This document shows, piece after piece, positions 8,721 to 16,746 of a stretch of 64,000 nucleotides of DNA. A program made the position numbers and the translations under genes. Source of the DNA: an uncultured Clostridia bacterium (lineage in GTDB: Bacteria > Bacillota > Clostridia > UMGS1883); contig CANPZO010000001.1 of the NCBI GenBank assembly GCA_947589005.1, forward strand, positions 62,001-126,000, written 5' to 3'. The notes under the pieces were generated by a model. That model did not search any database, was not told where the DNA came from, and saw only the letters and a list, made by a program, of their open reading frames with translations. Each line of letters opens with the position of its first letter. The first letter of the stretch is position 1.

Positions 8721-10520
8721 TCATTCCAGCGCGAACCTGGTCTGGTACTCGTTCAGTATGGCGTCGTAAAGCTCACTGTTCTGGCTGCGCAGGTGGCTGA
8801 CATATTTGTGAGCGTCAATATCGCTGTCAATATTGCCCAGCTGTTCTATAGATATGCCCACGTTGCTGCAATGGTCGGATATGCGCTCAAGGTTGTTGAT
8901 TATATCCAGGAACGCTATTCCCGCCCGAACGCTGCAATTATTGTTTACCAGTCTGTCCACATGGCGGTCCTTGAGCACGTCGCGTATCTCGTCAACCACC
9001 GCCTCGCAGGGCTGTATCCGCATAGCCCTGCCGGAGTCGGAGTAACGCAGACCGTCCACGGCCAGAGTAAGGGACTCGCGCACGGCGGAAGCCATGGTGC
9101 CCAGCTCGTCCAACGCCCCGGGAGAGAGCGCCGCGCCCTCGCCGCTGTTCTTGAAATCACGGATGCAGTAGCAGATATTCAGCACATGGTCGCCAACGCG
9201 CTCGAGGTCGGTCACAACATGGAGAATAGTGGTAGCCGTATGCTTTTCGGCGTCGTTCAGGTGCTGGGCGACTATCTTGGTCACGTACTGAGAAATTCCG
9301 CTTTCCATTTTATCAATGTCGTTTTCGATGCCCTTGACCTTATCCACGAGCTCCATGCGGCCGTTTTCGACCACCTCCATGGACATATCAAAGCCCGAAA
9401 GGGCGGTCTCGGCCATTTTTATTACCTCACTCATGGCCTGGCGCAGGGCTATGGCCGGGGCGCGCATAAAGCGGTCGTCCATAAGGGCCAAATCCACGCC
9501 CTGGGCCTTGCCCTTTTCGCCCTTTTCGCCGTCGGGGATTATGAGACAGGCCACCTTAATAAAGAGGTTGCAGAAGGGCAGCAGCACAAGGGTGCTGAGT
9601 ATATTGAACACGGAGTGGATATTGGCCACGCCGTTGGTGGTGAGCCGCTTGTCCCAGAAGTCGAAGTGCAGGAACAAATCGAGGCCGTACATTACCACAA
9701 AGCACAGCACGACGCCGGTGACCTTGAATATAAGGTTAAGTATCGAAGCCCGGCGGGCCTCCTTGTTGGCCCCGGCGCCGGATATTATGGTCACCGCGCA
9801 GGTGCCGATATTGGCGCCCATTATTATGGGCAGGGCGTTGCTCCACGTGACAAGACCGGTAAAGGTGAACGCCTGCAAAATACCCACCGAGGCCGAGCTG
9901 GACTGAATGAGAGCGGTTATCAGCGCGCCGGCTATAATGCCGAGAATGGGGTTGCTTATGCCGGTGAAGATAGTCCGCATGACGGGCAAATCCTTCATTG
10001 CGGAAACCGAGTCGGTCATTATGCTCATGCCGATAAATATGGCGCCCAGACCCAGTATTATCTCGCCCACATAGACGCGGGTCTTGTTTTCCTTGCCCAT
10101 GAACATAATCAATACAATACCCGCCAGCAGCAGGAAATTTGCCAGGGTCGAGGGCTTGAACAGCCGCATATACCACTGTTCGCCGTCGATGCCCGCCAGC
10201 GACAGTATCTGAGCGGTTATGGTGGTGCCTATGTTGGCCCCCATTATAACCCCCGACGCCTGACGCAGGGTCATCATTCCGGCGTTTACAAAGCCGACCA
10301 CCATAACGGTAGTCGCGCCGCTGGACTGTATCAGGGCCGTCACCGCCGCGCCCACAAGCACGCCCTTGATAAGGTTGCTGGTAAGGTTTTCGATGAGCCG
10401 CTGCATACTGTCGCCGGCTACCTTTTCAAGGCCGCCGCTCATGACATTCATTCCGTAAAGGAACAGGGCGGCGCCTCCAAGCATTGTCAGCAGGCTGAAT
10501 ATTATATCGGTCATTGACAT
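8721..10520 (-). CDS. Na/Pi cotransporter family protein with PhoU-like C-terminal domain
   Basis: 599 residues. The N-terminal membrane part (about 1-320) has the two inverted Na/Pi-cotransporter repeats, each with the hallmark glutamine-serine motif (QSSGATTVM and QSSSASVGI). The C-terminal third (about 350-590) is a helical PhoU-like domain, the usual architecture of bacterial NptA/YjbB-type proteins. It should move phosphate across the cytoplasmic membrane with sodium; import versus export is not decided by sequence. Start ATG 10520 has AAGGGG 9 nt upstream. It lies downstream of glnN on the same strand, separated by a hairpin at 10565-10596 that may allow partial read-through. Confidence 0.9.
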   Translation of the reverse strand: MSMTDIIFSLLTMLGGAALFLYGMNVMSGGLEKVAGDSMQRLIENLTSNLIKGVLVGAAVTALIQSSGATTVMVVGFVNAGMMTLRQASGVIMGANIGTTITAQILSLAGIDGEQWYMRLFKPSTLANFLLLAGIVLIMFMGKENKTRVYVGEIILGLGAIFIGMSIMTDSVSAMKDLPVMRTIFTGISNPILGIIAGALITALIQSSSASVGILQAFTFTGLVTWSNALPIIMGANIGTCAVTIISGAGANKEARRASILNLIFKVTGVVLCFVVMYGLDLFLHFDFWDKRLTTNGVANIHSVFNILSTLVLLPFCNLFIKVACLIIPDGEKGEKGKAQGVDLALMDDRFMRAPAIALRQAMSEVIKMAETALSGFDMSMEVVENGRMELVDKVKGIENDIDKMESGISQYVTKIVAQHLNDAEKHTATTILHVVTDLERVGDHVLNICYCIRDFKNSGEGAALSPGALDELGTMASAVRESLTLAVDGLRYSDSGRAMRIQPCEAVVDEIRDVLKDRHVDRLVNNNCSVRAGIAFLDIINNLERISDHCSNVGISIEQLGNIDSDIDAHKYVSHLRSQNSELYDAILNEYQTRFALE

Positions 10521-10564
10521 AATCTTATCCCCTTCATTGGGTATTTTCGGCCGTTTCCCAAACT

Positions 10565-10596
10565 AAGGCCCAAAGTGTGGATACTCTTTGGGCCTT
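10565..10596 (-). terminator. hairpin between glnN and the Na/Pi cotransporter gene
   Basis: Perfect 11 bp stem (AAGGCCCAAAG with CTTTGGGCCTT) and a 10 nt loop. On the minus strand it is followed only by a short T-rich stretch (TTAGTTT), so it may be a weak terminator or an RNA-stability element. Confidence 0.5.
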
Positions 10597-10620
10597 AATG
10601 GTTATTATTTCAAATATGGA

Positions 10621-12720
10621 TTATTGATAGAACAAAATGTCGGCATAAGTCTCCATCGGCCAGAAGTCCTTGGGAACTATAAGCTCGAGAGCGTCGGCCG
10701 CGGCGCGCACGGCGTCCATGGCGGTGATGACGTTCTGCTTGTATGCCTTGGCCTGTTCGTCCAAATCCTCAATCGCATGAGACGCCTTGATAGCGCCGTC
10801 AAGGGTATCGGTAGCCTGATAGAGCTCCTTATAGAGGGGAGTCACCTTGGCAAGCTGCTCCTTCTCAACAAAGGCGTCCACGCCGATATCTTCCATAAGC
10901 GCCTTGGACTCGGCCAGATGAGCAACGTAGTCGCCCACGGCGGGAACTATTTCCTGCCGGGCCATATCGAGCATTGTGAGAGCCTCATAGTTTGTGGTCT
11001 TGACAAACTTTTCCATCTTTATCTCGTAGCGGCTCTTAAGCTCTACCTCACTGTATACGTTGTTCTCGCCGAAGAGCTTGATGGCCTTTTCGGTTATGTA
11101 AGCGGGATAGGCGTCGATGGACTGAGGCAGATTGGGCAGACCGCGGCGGGCGGCCTCCTCAACCCACTCCTTGCTGTAGCCGTCGCCGTTGAAGATGATG
11201 CGCTTGTTGGCGGTAAGGAGGTCCTTGATAATTACCTTGGCCTCGGCTTCAACATCGCCGGCGGCCTCGAGGCGGTCGGCTATCTTGCGGAGGCTGTCGG
11301 CCACTATGGTATTGATAACCGTGTTGGGGCCCGCGATGGAAGCGGAGGAGCCAACCATTCTGAATTCAAACTTATTGCCTGTGAAAGCGAAGGGAGAGGT
11401 GCGGTTTCTGTCGGTGGTGTCGCGGTCGATATTGGTGATGGCCGCCACGTCGAAGGCTACCTCCTCCTTGTCCTTGACGGAAGCCTCTCTGCCGGTTACA
11501 ACGGCGTCCACTACCTCGCCCAGCTCGTCGCCGAGATATACGGAAATAATGCTGGGAGGAGCCTCGTTGCCGCCGAGACGGTGGTCGTTGCCCACATTGG
11601 CCGCGCTGGCCCTGAGCAAATCGCCGTGTATATTGACGGCCTCGATGACCGCCGACAGGAAGAGCATGAAACGGGTGTTGTTCTGGGGATCCTTGCCGGG
11701 TTTGAGAAGGTTCTCGCCGCCGTCGGTGGAAAGGGCCCAGTTATTGTGCTTGCCACTGCCGTTGATGCCCTCGAAGGGCTTTTCGTGGAGCAGGCAGACC
11801 AAATCGTGACGCAGGGCCACGCGCTTAAGGGTCTCCATGACAAGCTGGTTGTGGTCGGTGGCGATGTTGGACTCGCTGTAAATGCAGGCCAGCTCGTGCT
11901 GACAGGGGGCGACCTCGTTATGCTCGGTCTTGGCAAAAACTCCCAGCTTGTAGAGCTCCATGTTCACGTCGTGCATGAACTTGGAAACGCGCTCGCGGAT
12001 AATTCCGAAGTAATGGTCCTCCATCTCCTGACCCTTGGGAGGCTTTGCGCCGAAAAGGGTGCGTCCGGTGATGAAGAGGTCCTTACGCGCGGCGTAGGAC
12101 TTTTTATCGATAAGAAAGTATTCCTGTTCCGCGCCCACGGTGGAAATGACACGGCGGGTCTCGGTGTCGCCAAGAGCGCGAAGAACTCTTAATGCCTGCT
12201 TGTTAATGGCCTCGGCGCTGCGCAGAAGAGGAGTTTTCTTGTCCAGAGCCTCGCCGGTGTATGAGCAGAACGCCGTAGGTATGCAAAGCACGGTAGTACC
12301 CTGATCCTTCTTAAGGAAGGCGGGAGATGAGCAGTCCCACGCCGTATAGCCTCTGGCCTCGAAGGTGGCGCGAATACCGCCGGAGGGGAAGCTGGAAGCG
12401 TCGGGCTCGCCCTTAATGAGAGAAGAACCGGTAAAGCTCATAATGGCACGGCAGTTGCCGTCCGGCTCGATAAATCCGTCATGCTTCTCGGCCGTTACGC
12501 CGGTGAGAGGCTGGAACCAGTGAGTGTAGTGGGTCGCGCCATGCTCCATGGCCCAGTTCTTCATGCACTCGGCGATGACGTCGGCGACCTCCTCCTGAAG
12601 GGGAGCGCCGGTCTTTACGGTCTTGCGGAACTCCTTATAGACCTTTTCGGGGAGTCTGTTTCTCATCACAGAGTCATTGAATACGTTGCATCCAAAGATA
12701 GAGGTAATGTTTTCTGCCAT
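10621..12720 (-). CDS. glnN: type III glutamine synthetase
   Basis: 699 residues, the length of GSIII (about 700) rather than GSI (about 450). It makes glutamine from glutamate, ammonia and ATP in the cytoplasm, as a large oligomer. Diagnostic stretches are KHNNWALSTDGGENLL, GAEQEYFL and NRTSPFAFTGNKFEFR. The last contains the conserved NRTSPFAF/FEFR segment of the catalytic core. Start ATG 12720 is preceded by AGGAGG 10 nt upstream; an in-frame ATG 39 nt earlier has no ribosome-binding site. A sigma-A-like promoter lies at 12777-12805. There is no GlnR or GlnB gene nearby, so nitrogen control is not visible from context. Confidence 0.95.
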   Translation of the reverse strand: MAENITSIFGCNVFNDSVMRNRLPEKVYKEFRKTVKTGAPLQEEVADVIAECMKNWAMEHGATHYTHWFQPLTGVTAEKHDGFIEPDGNCRAIMSFTGSSLIKGEPDASSFPSGGIRATFEARGYTAWDCSSPAFLKKDQGTTVLCIPTAFCSYTGEALDKKTPLLRSAEAINKQALRVLRALGDTETRRVISTVGAEQEYFLIDKKSYAARKDLFITGRTLFGAKPPKGQEMEDHYFGIIRERVSKFMHDVNMELYKLGVFAKTEHNEVAPCQHELACIYSESNIATDHNQLVMETLKRVALRHDLVCLLHEKPFEGINGSGKHNNWALSTDGGENLLKPGKDPQNNTRFMLFLSAVIEAVNIHGDLLRASAANVGNDHRLGGNEAPPSIISVYLGDELGEVVDAVVTGREASVKDKEEVAFDVAAITNIDRDTTDRNRTSPFAFTGNKFEFRMVGSSASIAGPNTVINTIVADSLRKIADRLEAAGDVEAEAKVIIKDLLTANKRIIFNGDGYSKEWVEEAARRGLPNLPQSIDAYPAYITEKAIKLFGENNVYSEVELKSRYEIKMEKFVKTTNYEALTMLDMARQEIVPAVGDYVAHLAESKALMEDIGVDAFVEKEQLAKVTPLYKELYQATDTLDGAIKASHAIEDLDEQAKAYKQNVITAMDAVRAAADALELIVPKDFWPMETYADILFYQ

Positions 12721-12776
12721 TATAATAATCCTCCTATATAAGCATATGCTCCCTTGCATACACTTTTTACAAATTC

Positions 12777-12805
12777 ATTATAATTCATCGGATTGCAATA
12801 ATCAA
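12777..12805 (-). promoter_or_regulatory. sigma-A-like promoter for glnN
   Basis: TTGATT, 17 bp, TATAAT on the minus strand, about 57 nt upstream of ATG 12720. Confidence 0.6.
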
Positions 12806-12858
12806 TGTTAAAGTTATACAAAATCTTACCGCATTTTGCTCATTTGACTGTATCAGAT

Positions 12859-13824
12859 TTACACGGCCCTGTCGGTGATATCCGATATCTCGCCGTTTAT
12901 GTCCTCAATAAGGCCGGTGAGCCGCTCTATCTCCTTCTGGCTCTTTTCAGCCTGTTCCATGCTGTAGTTCAGCATTTCCACCACGGTGTCGGTGTCGTAA
13001 GTATTTTGGAGCCTGAGCCCCCCCTGATGCTGCATTATCTTCAGCCAGCGCATCATTTCCTCATATTTTTCAAGGTCGCAGTCGCCTTCCTTGTCGTCCA
13101 CATAACGCTTTACGTGGCCGGTGGTGACGGCAAGAGGCGTGCCGCTGTTCATTGCCCTGTTGGCCCGAAGCTTCACCACCGAGGGATTGTACATAACCGG
13201 CTCGCTGTCCACCTTAAGCATACCGTCGTCGGAGTCGTCGTCGCAGATGCAGAGGTTTATGCCGACGCTCTTAAGATATCCGGCCATGTCGGGGCTGTAC
13301 TCTCCGTCCTCAAAAACCATTATCTCGGGGAAGGGCGCGTCAATGGCCGCAAATCCCGCCTTTACCGCTTCCAAATCGGTGTCGGGGTCATACTTTATGG
13401 CGCCCTCCCAGTCCGAGGCCAGCAGCTCACGGTACTGAGCCAGCGTCAGGCCGCCGGCGTCGGCTTCACCGACGGCGGGCACCTGTCCGGGCGCAAAGGT
13501 AAACACGGCCCGAAACTCGTGATAGGTGACCGTGGGATATATCACCTCATACAGGTTCCTGTCGGCGTAATCAAAGCACAAAAACAATACGGCTCCGCCC
13601 GTCTCCGTCTTGTCCCGCTCCTTTTCCAGCAGTTCTATCTGCGAGTAGAGGTCGGCACGTTCCTGCCGGAGGGCGTTTACCTTCACCACGTCCTGGACGC
13701 GGGAGCTGAAATCCCTGTTTTCGCGGCGGACGCAGAAAAAGATTATAAGCGCCGAGACCGCCACGGCCAGCGCGATGATTACCGCCGGTATGACTTTTTT
13801 CAATTCAAATGAACTGTTTTTCAT
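12859..13824 (-). CDS. membrane-anchored degenerate polysaccharide-deacetylase (NodB)-like protein
   Basis: 321 residues; start ATG 13824 with GGAGT 6 nt upstream. It has an N-terminal TM (about residues 12-31) after a short basic segment, then a coiled coil (about 40-70). The domain at about 76-255 follows the order of NodB deacetylases: VLFLCFDYADRN in place of the TFDDG strand, VIYPTVTYHEFRAVFTF like the YPILKKYGFKATFF segment, then GLTLAQYRELLASDWEGAI. The metal-binding aspartate pair and the H-x3-H motif are absent. A second coiled coil ends the protein (about 285-315). I infer a pseudoenzyme held outside the membrane, perhaps binding glycan or a partner. It is encoded 19 nt after a small membrane protein gene. 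The family link is a pattern reading and needs a profile search. Confidence 0.65.
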   Translation of the reverse strand: MKNSSFELKKVIPAVIIALAVAVSALIIFFCVRRENRDFSSRVQDVVKVNALRQERADLYSQIELLEKERDKTETGGAVLFLCFDYADRNLYEVIYPTVTYHEFRAVFTFAPGQVPAVGEADAGGLTLAQYRELLASDWEGAIKYDPDTDLEAVKAGFAAIDAPFPEIMVFEDGEYSPDMAGYLKSVGINLCICDDDSDDGMLKVDSEPVMYNPSVVKLRANRAMNSGTPLAVTTGHVKRYVDDKEGDCDLEKYEEMMRWLKIMQHQGGLRLQNTYDTDTVVEMLNYSMEQAEKSQKEIERLTGLIEDINGEISDITDRAV

Positions 13825-13843
13825 TGTTCACTCCAAAGTTAAA

Positions 13844-14059
13844 TTAAAATTCACTCGCCGTATTTCGGCGGAATTCATCGGCCGGCTGGTTGGTCACGTA
13901 AATGATTTCTTCCTCGCCGGACCTTCCGTCGGGGGTGTCGCCGCTCAGGCTAAGGTCGCCGTTTTTGTCTCCGCCGTTCGAAAAATAAATCAGCGCGACC
14001 ACCAGAACGATAACTATGACCGCCGCCGTTACCACCTTCAGAAAACAGTTAGTTTTCAT
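13844..14059 (-). CDS. small single-pass membrane protein
   Basis: 71 residues from ATG 14059 (an in-frame ATG at 14071 is also possible; neither has a strong ribosome-binding site). One TM helix (about residues 8-26, VVTAAVIVIVLVVALIYF) is followed by a short polar, acidic tail (DGRSGEEEIIYVTNQ) expected outside. I do not recognise the family. It is the first gene of a two-gene unit with the degenerate NodB-like protein and has its own sigma-A-like promoter (14107-14135). Confidence 0.6.
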   Translation of the reverse strand: MKTNCFLKVVTAAVIVIVLVVALIYFSNGGDKNGDLSLSGDTPDGRSGEEEIIYVTNQPADEFRRNTASEF

Positions 14060-14106
14060 ATAAAACACCATTCGTCATAAATTTTCACATATATACATAC
14101 AGAGTT

Positions 14107-14135
14107 ATTATAGCACAAATAATTTTATTTGTAAA
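14107..14135 (-). promoter_or_regulatory. sigma-A-like promoter for the 14059-12859 unit
   Basis: TTTACA, 17 bp, TATAAT on the minus strand, about 48 nt before ATG 14059. Confidence 0.6.
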
Positions 14136-14226
14136 TATCAATTTAAAATTTTTCGTCACTGTGCGGGTGAAAAAATATTTTTTTCGGAATTTTCTCCCGT
14201 GTGGGCCGAAAAAATAAAATTGGGTA

Positions 14227-14255
14227 TGGACAAACGGCGGATTTTGTGATAAAAT
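14227..14255 (+). promoter_or_regulatory. sigma-A-like promoter for the Gls24-FakA-RecG operon
   Basis: TGGACA, 17 bp, TAAAAT, about 42 nt before ATG 14297. Confidence 0.5.
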
Positions 14256-14296
14256 ATTTTCAATAAATATGAATGACAATTAAGGAGGCAATATAC

Positions 14297-14659
14297 ATGG
14301 CCGGAATTTTTGAAAACGAACTGGGCAGCATAACCATCAGCGGCAGCGTTATCTCCGCCATTGCGGGCAGCGTGGCCAACAAGTGCTACGGAGTTGTGGG
14401 CATGGCTTTCAAAAACACCAAGGACGGCATAGTAAATCTTCTCAAGGCCGGCAATATCAGCAAGGGCATCAAGGTCAGCTTTGACGAGCGGGGCGCCCTG
14501 CACATTGATTTGCACATCATAGTTCAGTACGGCGTAAATATCAACGCCATCTGCGACAGCATCATGAACAACGTCCGGTATCAGGTGGCCGCCATGACCG
14601 GTCTCGAGGTGGCCGGAATCAACGTATACGTTGACAGTGTCCGGGTCACCAGCGACTAA
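14297..14659 (+). CDS. Asp23/Gls24 family envelope stress protein (YloU-like)
   Basis: 120 residues covering the single Asp23/Gls24 domain (GSITISGSVISAIAG near the start; GLEVAGINVYVDSV near the end). In Firmicutes these proteins localise at the membrane and are linked to envelope stress. Start ATG 14297 has AAGGAGG 8 nt upstream; an ATG 24 nt earlier would place that site inside the gene. The next gene is FakA-like 12 nt downstream, the same order as yloU-yloV in Bacillus. The molecular role of the family is not settled. Confidence 0.9.
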   Translation: MAGIFENELGSITISGSVISAIAGSVANKCYGVVGMAFKNTKDGIVNLLKAGNISKGIKVSFDERGALHIDLHIIVQYGVNINAICDSIMNNVRYQVAAMTGLEVAGINVYVDSVRVTSD

Positions 14660-14671
14660 GGGGGAATGGTC

Positions 14672-16330
14672 ATGATCGACAGAATTGACGCGGCGCTGTT
14701 CAAAAACATGGTGCTCTCCGCCGCCAACAGGCTGGGCGCGAACAAGGACGCCGTTGACGCGCTGAATGTTTTTCCCGTACCTGACGGAGACACCGGCACC
14801 AATATGGGCCTTACCTTCATGAACGCCGCAAAGGAGATAGAAAACAACACCTATTCCTCGCTGTCAGAGGTGGCCTCCGCCGTGGCCAAGGCCACACTGA
14901 GGGGCGCGAGGGGCAACAGCGGCGTTATACTTTCACAGATATTCAGGGGCGTGAGCAAGGTCTTTAAGGGCCTCGACACCGCCTCCGTTTCCGATTTCGC
15001 GGCCGCCCTCAAGGAGGGCAGCGACACCGCCTACAGCGCGGTTATGAAGCCCACCGAGGGCACTATACTCACGGTCATACGCAAGTGCGCCCAGGCCGCT
15101 CAGGAATATGAGGGCGGGGACGTGGCCGCCCTGCTGGACGCGGTTATCGCCAAGGGCAACCGCACCCTCGCCAAGACCACCCAAATGCTGCCCCAGCTCC
15201 AGCAGGCGGGCGTTGTGGACGCCGGCGGACAGGGACTTATGTTCGTGCTGGAGGGCTTTGCCCTGGCCATGGACGGCAAGGACGTGACCCTTGTGCCCAT
15301 GAGCGGGGCCAAGGCTCAGGCTAAAGCCGAGGACGCGTCCCGCCAGTCAGCGGACACAGAGGAAATACGCTATGCCTACTGCACCGAATTCATAATAAAC
15401 AAGGCCGACCCCTCCGCCTCCGCCGACGGCCTCCGGAACGCCATTAGCTCCAAAGGCGACTGTATGCTCATCATAGACGAGGAGGAGATAGTCAAGGTAC
15501 ATATCCACACCAACAACCCCGGATATGTTCTTGAACAGGCCGTCAAGCTTGGTGAAATGGTCAACATAAAAATCGACAATATGCGTCTACAGCACAGCAG
15601 TCTCACCGGCGGCGCGGACGAGGCCGCTCACACCGGCGTCGAGACCCCGGCGGAAGCTCCCGCCAAGCCCGAAAAAGCCCTGGCAATTATCGCGGTGGCC
15701 GCCGGCGAGGGTTTGGCGAACACCTTCCGTGAGATGGGCGTGGACGAAATCATCGAGGGCGGACAAACCATGAACCCATCCACGGAGGATATTCTGGCGG
15801 CGGCCAACGCTGCCAACGCCGAAAACGTCATCATCTTACCCAACAACAAAAATATAATCCTTTCCGCCGAGCAGGTGCAGTACCTGACCGACAGGAAAAT
15901 ATTTGTGGTGCCCTCAAAATCCATACCCGAGGGTATCGCGGCGGCGATGGCCTTTTTGCCGGAGCTTTCTCCCGAGGAACTTTTCGAGGCCATGAAGGAG
16001 GCCGTCAAGACCGTCAAAAGCGGCAGCGTTACCTTTGCCGTCCGCGACACGACCGTTGACGGCATGGATATTGCCAAGGGCAACTATCTGGGCCTTGCGG
16101 GAGGCAGGATAGCCTCCGTGGGCGAGGATTTGAACAAGACGGCCGCCGAGCTGACGGCCGATTTGGCGGACGAAAACAGCGAGGTGATTTCCGTGTACCG
16201 CGGCAGCGACGCCTCGGAGGCGGACAGCGCCGCCCTTGAGGAGCTGCTGAGCGAGGCGTATCCAGACGCGGACGTGCTGTTCTACGACGGAGGTCAACCG
16301 GTATACTACTATATAATTTCCGTTGAGTAA
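14672..16330 (+). CDS. fakA: DAK2-domain fatty-acid kinase subunit FakA (YloV-like)
   Basis: 552 residues with the FakA layout. The N-terminal DAK2/DhaL ATP-binding domain (about 1-200) has NVFPVPDGDTGTNMGLT (metal-binding aspartates) and GARGNSGVI. A central domain follows (about 240-320), then a C-terminal DegV-like domain (about 330-550, with IILPNNKNI and VVPSKSIPEGIAA). FakA phosphorylates fatty acids bound to a separate FakB (DegV) protein, feeding exogenous fatty acids into phospholipid synthesis. No fakB is in this window. I chose ATG 14672 because GGGGG lies 7 nt upstream; ATG 14666 is only 1 nt from it. Confidence 0.9.
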   Translation: MIDRIDAALFKNMVLSAANRLGANKDAVDALNVFPVPDGDTGTNMGLTFMNAAKEIENNTYSSLSEVASAVAKATLRGARGNSGVILSQIFRGVSKVFKGLDTASVSDFAAALKEGSDTAYSAVMKPTEGTILTVIRKCAQAAQEYEGGDVAALLDAVIAKGNRTLAKTTQMLPQLQQAGVVDAGGQGLMFVLEGFALAMDGKDVTLVPMSGAKAQAKAEDASRQSADTEEIRYAYCTEFIINKADPSASADGLRNAISSKGDCMLIIDEEEIVKVHIHTNNPGYVLEQAVKLGEMVNIKIDNMRLQHSSLTGGADEAAHTGVETPAEAPAKPEKALAIIAVAAGEGLANTFREMGVDEIIEGGQTMNPSTEDILAAANAANAENVIILPNNKNIILSAEQVQYLTDRKIFVVPSKSIPEGIAAAMAFLPELSPEELFEAMKEAVKTVKSGSVTFAVRDTTVDGMDIAKGNYLGLAGGRIASVGEDLNKTAAELTADLADENSEVISVYRGSDASEADSAALEELLSEAYPDADVLFYDGGQPVYYYIISVE

Positions 16331-16356
16331 AAATAATGGTGAAGTGAGGGTATATT

Positions 16357-16734
16357 ATGGGCAAAGTAATATGGGGGCATCTGCTCCTGACGTTAGGGGC
16401 CGCGGCGGTGGCCTACTGGCCGAAATTTTTTTCCATCACCGGCAACGAAATGGGCTACTGCGTGATGGCCTACTGCCTTATCTTTCCGCTTTTGGCTCTT
16501 ATCTGCTGCTTTATGTGCGGACTTAGAGGGGTGTTTTTCGGGCTGAGCTGCGCCTTTTTCACAATCATTTTCGCCGTAATCATACCCTATCCCGTTTTTG
16601 GCGGCTTCTGGAAAGAAAACATTCTTCTGCCCGGCGTGGGCGCGGTTATGGGCGTTGCGATTAGCTGCGCCATCGACCGCTTTATCCGCCGAAGGACCGG
16701 CGAAAGCTCGGACTACGATCATCTCAATCCCTAA
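16357..16734 (+). CDS. hypothetical four-helix membrane protein
   Basis: 125 residues with about four hydrophobic segments (near 7-20, 34-53, 58-75 and 88-106) and a polar basic C-terminus (RFIRRRTGESSDYD). I do not recognise a family. ATG 16357 has GAGGG 7 nt upstream. It lies between fakA and recG with gaps of 26 and 12 nt, so it is co-transcribed with them, but context gives no clear function. Confidence 0.75.
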   Translation: MGKVIWGHLLLTLGAAAVAYWPKFFSITGNEMGYCVMAYCLIFPLLALICCFMCGLRGVFFGLSCAFFTIIFAVIIPYPVFGGFWKENILLPGVGAVMGVAISCAIDRFIRRRTGESSDYDHLNP

Positions 16735-16746
16735 GGAGGGAGAATT

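Noticed and set aside
8793-10517. 574-codon open frame opposite the Na/Pi cotransporter gene
   Set aside because: A shadow of the real gene; its translation is rich in His/Gly/Tyr and has no recognisable domain.
10588-12192. 534-codon open frame opposite glnN
   Set aside because: Antisense shadow of a well-conserved glutamine synthetase III gene.
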